Origin: Methanosuratincolales archaeon
Lineage (GTDB): Archaea > Thermoproteota > Methanomethylicia > Methanomethylicales > Methanomethylicaceae
DNA: 6,912 nt
Direction: 5' to 3'
Assembly: GCA_937930465.1 (NCBI GenBank)
Contig: CALGKV010000022.1
Coordinates: 1 to 6,912 of the forward strand
The notes below the pieces were generated by a model. It did not search any database. It was not told the DNA's origin and worked only from the letters and a program-made list of their open reading frames with translations. Below are positions 1 through 5,517 of the stretch, piece after piece (position 1 is the first letter of the stretch; each line of letters begins with the position of its first letter). A program made the translations under genes and the position numbers.

Positions 1-1
1 C

Positions 2-1231
2 GGGGTTGCGATCCTGCCGAAGCACGTGCTTGAAGCCGTGCCATTCAAGGACTGGAAGACCCATCCATTCAACAAGGGGACCGGTACTTATGTTTCAAAC
101 GGAAAGACCTTCTCTGGTCCGATCGGCACTGGTCCGTACGCTTTCAAGAGCTACGACCCAGTCTCAGCTATAGTCACCCTAGAGAAGAACACCAACTACT
201 GGGACAAGGCTAGGCTCGAGTCCGCAGGATACTTCACCGTCCAGAAGTTCTACATAAGGTATATCGTCGAGAAGGACAGTGCGATAGCTGCCCTAAAGAA
301 CGGTCAGGTCCACATACTTGACCAGAACTACCAGCTGGGCAACGACTACAAGGCAGGCAACCTTGATTTTGCTGCCAACTACGAGCTTAGGGGATCTGGG
401 ATCCAGCAGCTCGGGTATAACATGAGACACCCTGTCTTCGGAACCGGTGTCGACACCCCGCTAGGCAAGTCTAACCCGTCGAGGGCAGCCGAGGCAGCCA
501 GGTACGTTCGCCAGGCTATGGACTACCTGATACCCAGGCAGCTGATCATAGACAACCTCCTGGGAGGGTTCGGTGAGCCCGCCGCAGTACACGTCAACCC
601 GGTCAGCCCGTACTACAACTCAAGCATAGTCGCGAGGGAGTACAGCCCAACAAAAGCTAAGGAGCTTCTTGCAATGGCTGGATATTCGGTTGGGGTCACT
701 CCTTCAGGGCCTACTGTTCTGTCGAGCTACCTGCTAGGGCAGCCCATTGAATTCGAAGGGACATTCGACATAGACCCGGTGGTCGCCTTGGATGCGGGCG
801 GTATAATCGCGCTGCTGCTTATGAGCACTGACAATTCAACCTGGACGCCAGTTGCACAAACCGTTGTCAACACAGGCGGCTACTACAAGGTGAGCTACAC
901 GCCGACCCAGACAGGCACATACTACTTCAAGGTCCAGCTGACCGGAGTAGGGGCAAAGACGGCTGCTGCTTCAGCAGCATCAGGACCAACCTACCCGTAC
1001 GCGAGCATTAGCAAGGTGATCGATCCGCAGACGACTCCGGCAAAGACCGTAACTGTGATCTCTGTCGACAGCGCTATCTCATCCTACGCAAACCAAGTGA
1101 ACGCACTCAACACCAAGGTCAATGATCTGACCGCTCAGCTCGCAAATGCAACAAACATAGCCTACGCTGGAATAGGGCTTGCAATTATAGCATTGATAGT
1201 AGCAATTGCACTTGGCATGAGGAAAAAATAA
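2..1231 (+). CDS. Family 5 (oligopeptide/dipeptide type) ABC solute-binding protein with Ig-like stalk and C-terminal membrane anchor; 5' truncated
   Basis: The reading frame is open from base 2, so the N-terminus lies outside the window; 409 residues are visible. The GTG at 26 is internal, because the codons before it already encode the family-like stretch AILPKHVLE. Family 5 signatures follow: GTGPYAF at about 42, the NTNYWD element at about 63, an AALKNGQVHILD segment at about 96, and the RQAMDYLIPRQLI helix region ending in an AKELLAMAGY segment near 228. The lipid-free C-terminal part is unusual: after residue 230 comes a beta-rich Ig-like domain (about 238-315, with a GTYYFKVQL strand), a heptad-like stalk (about 360-383), a transmembrane helix (about 386-405) and the basic end MRKK. 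The protein should sit outside the membrane and hand peptides or similar solutes to an ABC permease not in view. The usual roughly 170 residues of the last binding-lobe part appear to be absent. Family assignment is firm; the ligand is unknown. Confidence 0.9.
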   Translation, partial: GVAILPKHVLEAVPFKDWKTHPFNKGTGTYVSNGKTFSGPIGTGPYAFKSYDPVSAIVTLEKNTNYWDKARLESAGYFTVQKFYIRYIVEKDSAIAALKNGQVHILDQNYQLGNDYKAGNLDFAANYELRGSGIQQLGYNMRHPVFGTGVDTPLGKSNPSRAAEAARYVRQAMDYLIPRQLIIDNLLGGFGEPAAVHVNPVSPYYNSSIVAREYSPTKAKELLAMAGYSVGVTPSGPTVLSSYLLGQPIEFEGTFDIDPVVALDAGGIIALLLMSTDNSTWTPVAQTVVNTGGYYKVSYTPTQTGTYYFKVQLTGVGAKTAAASAASGPTYPYASISKVIDPQTTPAKTVTVISVDSAISSYANQVNALNTKVNDLTAQLANATNIAYAGIGLAIIALIVAIALGMRKK

Positions 1232-1235
1232 TCTT

Positions 1236-1246
1236 CCTTTTTTTTA
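1236..1246 (+). terminator. T-rich 3' end of the solute-binding protein gene
   Basis: A run of eight Ts (1238-1245) begins seven bases after the TAA stop. Archaeal RNA polymerase commonly terminates at such U-tracts without a strong hairpin, and I see no stable stem before it. The next gene downstream is on the other strand, which fits termination here. Confidence 0.55.
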
Positions 1247-1301
1247 TTTGTTATCCTGAATGTCTTCTGAGTCATTCAATCTATCTGCAAAATAGTTTTT
1301 G

Positions 1302-1641
1302 TTAAATCATAAATATAGTCAAAACGAGGCTCTCAATAAGCAGAGCGGACCCAAGCAGAACCATCCTCAGCCCCCTCTTTTCAGGATTCTCCTTGGTCTC
1401 TTTTTTTTGTCCCTCGCCCTCCCCTCCCCTTTTGAGCCTTAGGTAGGCAAAAATCTTGCCATAGCTTCTGCTGGAGACGAAGAATCCCAGGTATCCGCCA
1501 AAAATAAGCACAATCCCACTGAAAAGGAAGATCGTAATGACAAATGTATTGAAGAGATCCCGTACGAAAAAAAGGACCGAGAACGGAGACCGCAAGTGCA
1601 ATGATGTTGAGGATTATGAAGTCAGAGACCAGCACCCTCAA
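1302..1641 (-). CDS. Small three-helix membrane protein with a one-base frame break in a 7-T run
   Basis: Two overlapping minus-strand frames join into one sensible protein. The upstream frame starts at TTG 1641 (or GTG 1635) and encodes a hydrophobic helix ending at LGPFF. The downstream frame continues from VRDLFNTF to the TAA at 1302-1304. They meet at a run of seven Ts (minus strand; As at 1567-1573). With six Ts the result is a single 112-residue protein with helices at about 7-24, 32-55 and 92-111 and a Glu/Lys-rich loop at about 69-90. Beyond the junction the upstream frame becomes polar and Cys/Trp/Gln-rich, and before it the downstream frame is a poor start, so the joined reading is the better one. 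A TATA-like box lies 26 bases upstream of the TTG. The break could be a sequencing or assembly error, a real mutation, or slippage. Function is not recognised. Confidence 0.6.
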
Positions 1642-1661
1642 ATTTCAGACCTTCAGGAGAG

Positions 1662-1671
1662 CCTATATAAC
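1662..1671. promoter_or_regulatory. Shared TATA box between divergent genes
   Basis: The sequence cctatataac is nearly symmetric and can serve both strands. On the minus strand its centre is about 26 bases from TTG 1641, the usual archaeal TATA-to-start distance, implying a leaderless or almost leaderless mRNA. On the plus strand it would start transcription near 1693, giving a leader of under 20 bases before ATG 1710. A weaker AT-rich element at about 1678-1685 could instead serve the plus-strand gene in a leaderless way. Confidence 0.5.
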
Positions 1672-1709
1672 CCGGTTCCTAAATCTTTTTTCTGAGATTA
1701 GTGGTACCG

Positions 1710-2609
1710 ATGCGCAAAGACAAAACCAGAAGTAAAAAGAAGGATCAGTCTTCCATCAAGGCGAGAGCAATTGGCATCCTGATTATAGCAGCGTTGGTTG
1801 TTTCAACAGTCGGTATATTTCTAACAAGCGGTCCGAGGACCACCCCTTTGCCTTCTCCACAAAACTTCAAGAAATATCCTTGGATGGATTACGTGCCATC
1901 CGACGTATACGAGTTCCGGTTCCTGAACACAACGAAGCTTTCGATCTTCCCGGATCTTCTTTCTACCACAGTCATTTCCGTATCTGATCCTACGATACAG
2001 ATCTACATTTCCGAGCTAACTTTCGGGCTTGACGTCATAGCCCTTAACTACACCGGCGTTTCGGTTCTCGGGGTGGTTGAAGCCGCCAGGAATCGGGTTT
2101 CTGAAGCACTGCAGGGCAGCAACATCACGCCATTATATTCCCACGGTGTGCCGGTATACCGGATCCCGGCGAGCAACGGGTCGGTCGCTTCTCATGCATG
2201 GCTATGCGTCCATAACGACACCCTGATCTACAGCGAGGGCGATGAAGTCGCGTATCAGGCAATAGACTCAATCATCGGGAGTAGCAAGCCACTGTTTGAT
2301 GACGACTCATACAAGACCGGATATCTCCTTGCTACCAGTGGTGCCGACAGCTTTGTGGTCTCTTATTACAGGGCTTACAGCAACCAGTTCAACATCTCTT
2401 GGATCATGAGCGCAGCATTCGGCACAAACTCGATAGTTAAGCACGACGTCTTCTCTTTTCCCTCTAGGGATCTCGCAAGCGCCCAGTATTCCAATGTCGT
2501 CAAAAGTGTTATAGGAAACGCCTCGGCGGTCTACCTCTCCGGGACTTACATGCTTGCAGTGGATACGTATCCCCTATCGGATATCAGGCTCGTGCTGATG
2601 AGCCTATGA
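1710..2609 (+). CDS. Membrane-anchored secreted protein with many N-glycosylation sequons, unknown function
   Basis: I do not recognise the family. From ATG 1710 the protein has 299 residues; a GTG at 1701 would add three, but the ATG is preferred as the commoner codon. No clear Shine-Dalgarno site precedes either. A very basic N-terminus (RKDKTRSKKK) is followed by one hydrophobic helix at about 18-39, consistent with an anchor and a domain outside the cell. After a Pro/Thr-rich linker (about 41-52) comes a domain of about 240 residues with alternating beta strands and few charges. It contains seven N-X-S/T sequons (NTT, NYT, NIT, NGS, NDT, NIS, NAS), which fits a glycosylated archaeal surface protein. 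There is one Cys and no obvious catalytic motif. It is transcribed away from the small membrane protein gene and is followed by a T-rich terminator. Confidence 0.8.
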   Translation: MRKDKTRSKKKDQSSIKARAIGILIIAALVVSTVGIFLTSGPRTTPLPSPQNFKKYPWMDYVPSDVYEFRFLNTTKLSIFPDLLSTTVISVSDPTIQIYISELTFGLDVIALNYTGVSVLGVVEAARNRVSEALQGSNITPLYSHGVPVYRIPASNGSVASHAWLCVHNDTLIYSEGDEVAYQAIDSIIGSSKPLFDDDSYKTGYLLATSGADSFVVSYYRAYSNQFNISWIMSAAFGTNSIVKHDVFSFPSRDLASAQYSNVVKSVIGNASAVYLSGTYMLAVDTYPLSDIRLVLMSL

Positions 2610-2610
2610 C

Positions 2611-2629
2611 TTTCCAATTTTTATTTTTG
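2611..2629 (+). terminator. T-rich 3' end of the secreted-protein gene
   Basis: Two runs of five Ts (2618-2622 and 2624-2628) follow directly after the TGA stop. There is no hairpin, which is normal for archaeal U-tract termination. A new TATA-like box begins about 15 bases further on, so the next gene is probably a separate transcript. Confidence 0.5.
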
Positions 2630-2643
2630 AAATGCCGATAAAA

Positions 2644-2654
2644 GGATAAATACC
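2644..2654 (+). promoter_or_regulatory. TATA-like box for the four-helix membrane protein
   Basis: The element ggataaatacc has its AT-rich core at 2646-2652, centred 26 bases before ATG 2675. That spacing predicts transcription starting at or next to the ATG, i.e. a leaderless mRNA, and argues against the in-frame GTG at 2657, which would lie between the box and the predicted transcription start. Confidence 0.5.
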
Positions 2655-2674
2655 GAGTGCAATCACTTCTTACA

Positions 2675-3079
2675 ATGGTGTTTACTTTGAGGAGCATGCC
2701 GAGGCTCGTACTCTTGATGATCTCCCTCCAGGTCCCTCTGGTGGCCATTGACCTGATCCTGCCATTCTTCTCGCCGTTCTTCGAGCAGTTCGGGACCTTC
2801 GACTTCCTGGCAGCCTATATGTTCGCCTTCTTTGACTTCATCCTTATAATAGGGTTCAGGTCAGGGGCAAAGTGGGCATGGCTTTTCGGTCTGCTCTTCA
2901 GCGGCTTGAACGTGATTATGTATGTTTACATGTACCTAGCAAACCCAGTTCTCTTCTACACCATCCCCCTCTTCCTAAGGGTTGCTGTGATGTTCTCGCT
3001 TAGGGCAAGGGGAGTCCGTGACTACTTTGATCTGCTGGGCGACGTCTACAAGAAAACAAAGAAGTCGCTCAAGAAATGA
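2675..3079 (+). CDS. Small four-helix integral membrane protein, unknown function
   Basis: From ATG 2675 the protein has 134 residues; an in-frame GTG at 2657 would add six but falls between the TATA-like box and the predicted transcription start. Four hydrophobic segments are visible at about 10-31, 42-61, 67-88 and 91-109. The loop between helices 2 and 3 (FRSGAKWAW) is short and basic, and the C-terminal tail of about 25 residues is polar and ends in a Lys-rich stretch (KKTKKSLKK), suggesting both face the cytoplasm by the positive-inside rule. The pattern resembles many small archaeal membrane proteins of unknown role; I cannot assign a family. Its last 11 bases overlap the 3' end of the gene on the opposite strand, so there is no room for a separate terminator between them. 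Confidence 0.75.
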   Translation: MVFTLRSMPRLVLLMISLQVPLVAIDLILPFFSPFFEQFGTFDFLAAYMFAFFDFILIIGFRSGAKWAWLFGLLFSGLNVIMYVYMYLANPVLFYTIPLFLRVAVMFSLRARGVRDYFDLLGDVYKKTKKSLKK

Positions 3080-3785
3080 GCGGTATAATCTCTGTCTTTA
3101 TGTAAGAAAGGAACTCGACAGGCTGGACTTCGCTGAATGCGGTCACGACCCCGTTTCTCGTCACTCCGACAACTATTCCGTACTTCCTCGACTTGAAGAC
3201 CATATACCAGATCCCTCCCATGGAGGAGTAGTCCGAGTACAGGACTGTATTCGCAAGACCTGAGCCGTACAGGGACAGCTTCTCGATGTTGGGTATGTTC
3301 ACCCCGTCGAAGAAGATGACCTTGGTGTCCTCCGGGTTCTGCTCGTGGAACTTCTTCAGGGTCTCCGGCTGGATCTTGCTCTCTACTATTCCCCCTACCG
3401 AGATGAAAAGTATCTTGCTGAGGAGGTTTGCTATGTTATTCGCTGCCCTCTTCTTCTCCAGCACGATGAGAAATGTCCTTTCCCCGGATTTGTGGAAAGT
3501 GAATTGCGACTCAGCGGTCTTGACTACAACCTTCTCGCCGTCTCGGTGATGCACCGTGAATGCATAATCCTGCGAGAGGATCCCTTCGAGCGATTCCTGC
3601 GTCATGTTGAGCTTCAAGATCTCTGTGATGAGCGGAACCTTCTCGCCGCCGTATTCGAAGTCCTGTTCGGTTCGGTATCCTTTGAGTTTTCCCGAGATCG
3701 TTGGGATGTCTATTTCATCCTTTACGATGAAAACCTTCCCAGCCAAGACCATAATGCCATCACTATCCAGGTAATTCAGCCGCAT
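3069..3785 (-). CDS. Conserved-looking soluble protein of unknown function, translationally linked to topoisomerase IB
   Basis: I do not recognise the family. The 238-residue product has no signal peptide or transmembrane helix and looks like a cytoplasmic mixed alpha/beta protein. The first half (about 12-110) is rich in beta strands with a GEKVVVKTAESQF hairpin; a short amphipathic helix follows (about 112-124). The second half contains the strands KILFISVGGIV (about 124-134) and TKVIFFDGVNIP (about 154-165), then a Gly-rich turn and strand pair (SSMGGIWYMVFKSRKYGIVVGVTR, about 187-210, described here in parts: SSMGGIWYMVF then KSRKYGIVVG). ATG 3785 lies inside the topoisomerase gene, overlapping its end by 23 bases, with an AAGGA purine stretch before it. 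An alternative ATG at 3752 lies ten bases beyond the topoisomerase stop and has a GTGAT site before it. Either way the two genes are probably one operon. The role may relate to DNA topology, but only position suggests this. Confidence 0.75.
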   Translation of the reverse strand: MRLNYLDSDGIMVLAGKVFIVKDEIDIPTISGKLKGYRTEQDFEYGGEKVPLITEILKLNMTQESLEGILSQDYAFTVHHRDGEKVVVKTAESQFTFHKSGERTFLIVLEKKRAANNIANLLSKILFISVGGIVESKIQPETLKKFHEQNPEDTKVIFFDGVNIPNIEKLSLYGSGLANTVLYSDYSSMGGIWYMVFKSRKYGIVVGVTRNGVVTAFSEVQPVEFLSYIKTEIIPLIS

Positions 3786-5304
3786 TAATTTCCTTTTCTA
3801 CCCAGGCGAACCTCCTTTGGAGGGATTTTGAGTAGTATAGCTTCCAGTCAAAGTCTATCCTCCGCCCCCAGTTTGCATAGACCCTAGGGTCGATGTAGTT
3901 TTTGAGGGAGGTGTTTAGGTTGTAGTCCTTTGTCGCCTTCATCGCCTTTATCCTGAGCTGGAGCTCCCTTATCTTGTCGGGCTTCACATTCTTTTCCTTC
4001 AGTGCCCTTAGCCGATCCTCCTTCTTCCTCAGTGACTCCTGCCACGTCTTGGGAAGCTTCCTCTTGTGGTTGCAGACCTTCGCCGCCTCCAGGTTGGCCA
4101 TCGTGGCTTGGTATTTTTTGATGAAGGCAGGGTCATCCCTATCAACCTTAGCCCTCTCGAGGTAACCCTTTGTGGTCGTTGATGCGTGGTAGGTTCTAAA
4201 TACCTTGGCGGTGAGTCCTGGCATGATCTCCGCAAGGTATGCATTAACCTTCTGCGACCTCACTCCGTTGAAAACTGTCCCCTTCCCCTCCTCAATGAAC
4301 TCCTTCAAGTTCTGGATGACTATTGCTGGAGGCTTTATCGTGCTGACCCACCGCACCGAGTCCTTACCCAGAAAATCGAAAGTCACCTTCCCTTCTGCCT
4401 CATCTATACTAATGTGCTCTGGTCTGAGCGTAGTTGCCCCTACTGTGTCCGCCTCATCCTCGTCCTTCTCGTCCCCGACCCTCATTTTCAGAGCATCGAT
4501 CAGGTAGCAGACCGTCGCGACCTTCCTCTGGAGGGGATCCTGCGACTCCAGACCCGCCAGTATGTGATCCCTGACCTCCTTGATCTTGACCTCAAGCTCC
4601 CATGCCTTGTTGAACTTCTCGATGTCCCTGACCTGCTTTATGTAAGCAGTGTCGGAGAGCCATACATACTTCATCTTGTCCCTGAGCTTGTCCTTCCATC
4701 TTGCAACCCAGAGTGAGCCCGGATCGAATATGACGCCCCCCCACCTCCCCCCGCCTGGAGGCTCCGGGACAGGGGCGTCGGGGGACAGGTTCAGCGTAAT
4801 ATCCTCTGATTTGACTCCGGGCTTCCATCGTCCGCGCATAGGGTGATCCCCCCTCCCCATAAAGATGGAAGCCGGCTCAACCATGTAGTTGCTTATCTCC
4901 ATAGGCATGCCATTGACGTATGCAAAGCCATACTTCAGCCTGTTCTCTTCCCTGATCTTCTTGCGCTCGGCTGCAAGGGCTTTTCTTTCTTCTTTAGCCA
5001 TCGTTCCCTTCTTAGCCTTCTCGTCAATGATCCACTTTTCGATTTCAGAGAAATCGAAATCTTCCGGTTTTATCTTGCCTTTTATTCCAAGTGCCTTCCC
5101 AAAGTCGCTGAAGAAATTTTTGACGAATACTTTGTCTTTCGCGTACTCCGTCCCCAGCTTCTTAGCCCAGGCGACGGCCATCTCCTCCTGATCCCTGTTC
5201 AGCGCGATCTCCTGGCCCCTGAAGCGGATCCTAAACCCGACTGGCTTATAAGCCGGGATAAGAACCCCGTTGTGGGCAAGTGTCTTAACCTCGATCTTCT
5301 CCAA
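3763..5304 (-). CDS. DNA topoisomerase IB (eukaryote-type DNA topoisomerase I)
   Basis: The 513-residue enzyme should relax positive and negative supercoils by nicking one strand through a 3'-phosphotyrosine link, without ATP. The catalytic set aligns with human TOP1: Arg275 (in MRVGDEK; human Arg488), Lys314 (FDFLGKDSVR; Lys532), Arg370 (TAKVFRTYHAS; Arg590), His413 (CNHKR; His632) and Tyr470 (SLKNYIDPR; Tyr723). The N-terminal DNA-binding core is also present: VKNFFSDF at about 61, YGFAYVNG at about 125, and RGDHPMRGRWK at about 151. A charged linker (about 418-458) is much shorter than the human one. The long disordered N-terminal domain of the human enzyme is missing, as expected for archaeal versions. 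The start is TTG 5304: a TGA in frame lies just upstream, and the alignment with the human core begins within a few residues, so no later start is likely. The downstream unknown gene overlaps its end; an SMC-like gene diverges from it. Confidence 0.97.
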   Translation of the reverse strand: MEKIEVKTLAHNGVLIPAYKPVGFRIRFRGQEIALNRDQEEMAVAWAKKLGTEYAKDKVFVKNFFSDFGKALGIKGKIKPEDFDFSEIEKWIIDEKAKKGTMAKEERKALAAERKKIREENRLKYGFAYVNGMPMEISNYMVEPASIFMGRGDHPMRGRWKPGVKSEDITLNLSPDAPVPEPPGGGRWGGVIFDPGSLWVARWKDKLRDKMKYVWLSDTAYIKQVRDIEKFNKAWELEVKIKEVRDHILAGLESQDPLQRKVATVCYLIDALKMRVGDEKDEDEADTVGATTLRPEHISIDEAEGKVTFDFLGKDSVRWVSTIKPPAIVIQNLKEFIEEGKGTVFNGVRSQKVNAYLAEIMPGLTAKVFRTYHASTTTKGYLERAKVDRDDPAFIKKYQATMANLEAAKVCNHKRKLPKTWQESLRKKEDRLRALKEKNVKPDKIRELQLRIKAMKATKDYNLNTSLKNYIDPRVYANWGRRIDFDWKLYYSKSLQRRFAWVEKEINAAELPG

Positions 5305-5320
5305 TGGTCATCGCCTGTGC

Positions 5321-5350
5321 TTTTAAATGATTATTGGAAATATTCATAAG
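5321..5350 (-). promoter_or_regulatory. Candidate TATA elements for the topoisomerase IB operon
   Basis: Two AT-rich elements read towards the topoisomerase. The distal one (minus strand cttatgaata, 5350-5341) would start transcription near 5319, giving a leader of about 15 bases that can include the GGCGATGA stretch (5317-5310), a one-mismatch match to an archaeal ribosome-binding site. The proximal one (tcatttaaaa, 5330-5321) lies only about 21 bases from TTG 5304 and would start transcription at or just inside the gene, so it is the weaker candidate. Confidence 0.4.
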
Positions 5351-5379
5351 CTTTTTTCTGAACAATGCCCTTTTTTTGC

Positions 5380-5397
5380 AAAAAGGCTTCCGGAGCC
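5380..5397 (-). terminator. Hairpin followed by five Ts, in the topoisomerase upstream region
   Basis: On the minus strand the sequence reads ggctccggaagcc (5397-5385), a stem of four pairs plus a G-T wobble around a tiny loop, followed at once by five Ts (5384-5380). This looks like a small intrinsic terminator or attenuator facing the topoisomerase gene. It could stop antisense transcripts from the SMC side, or act in a long topoisomerase leader. On the plus strand the adjacent sequence also forms a ccttttt/aaaaagg stem (5369-5386). The stem is short, so chance is possible. Confidence 0.3.
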
Positions 5398-5407
5398 AAA
5401 GAACCTC

Positions 5408-5420
5408 TTGTTTTAAACAA
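5408..5420. promoter_or_regulatory. 13-base palindrome in the divergent intergenic region, candidate operator
   Basis: TTGTTT-T-AAACAA has perfect six-base arms around one central base and lies near the middle of the 213-base region between the topoisomerase and SMC-like genes. Such symmetry suits a dimeric helix-turn-helix regulator. It is AT-rich, in an AT-rich region, and occurs only once here, so the evidence is limited. Confidence 0.3.
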
Positions 5421-5427
5421 CGAAGTC

Positions 5428-5480
5428 AATATAAATGACTGCCTTTTATCGACTCTTGCAGGGATAAGGCAGGTTTATTA
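5428..5480 (+). promoter_or_regulatory. Candidate promoter elements and imperfect inverted repeat before the SMC-like gene
   Basis: A good TATA-like sequence, caatataaatg (5428-5438), would start transcription near 5460 and give a leader of about 60 bases. A second, gtttatta (5473-5480), would start near 5503 and give a leader of about 15 bases that still contains the ribosome-binding site. Between them an imperfect inverted repeat (tgccttttatc at 5440-5450, gataaggca at 5463-5471, two bases unpaired) could fold in the longer leader or be a protein site. Confidence 0.4.
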
Positions 5481-5507
5481 GGAATAAAATGGAAGGGGAA
5501 GCCCCTC

Positions 5508-5515
5508 GGTGGATC
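5508..5515 (+). promoter_or_regulatory. Ribosome-binding site of the SMC-like gene
   Basis: GGTGGATC resembles the archaeal Shine-Dalgarno sequence (GGTGATC with one extra G) and ends two bases before ATG 5518, with the GGTGG core about five bases away. It supports ATG 5518 over the in-frame GTG at 5509, which lies inside the site itself. Confidence 0.5.
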
Positions 5516-5517
5516 AA

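Noticed and set aside
3018..3263. Plus-strand open frame overlapping the end of the four-helix protein
   Set aside because: It straddles two real genes in another frame and encodes a charged, featureless product.
3345..3788. Plus-strand open frames opposite the unknown 238-residue gene, including 3286-3549 and 3345-3788
   Set aside because: The minus-strand frame follows the topoisomerase directly and gives a well-composed alpha/beta protein; the plus-strand products look random and have no start signals.
3974..5349. Several long plus-strand open frames opposite the topoisomerase gene (for example 4186-4716 and 4843-5349)
   Set aside because: They lie wholly or largely antisense to a gene with clear catalytic motifs, lack family features, and have low-complexity Leu/Ser-rich composition typical of shadow frames.
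5401..5517. Possible tRNA or small RNA gene in the divergent intergenic region, suggested by the inverted repeats
   Set aside because: No cloverleaf, no TTCGA-type T-loop and no conserved A/B-box pattern could be found; the repeats fit a promoter or operator better.
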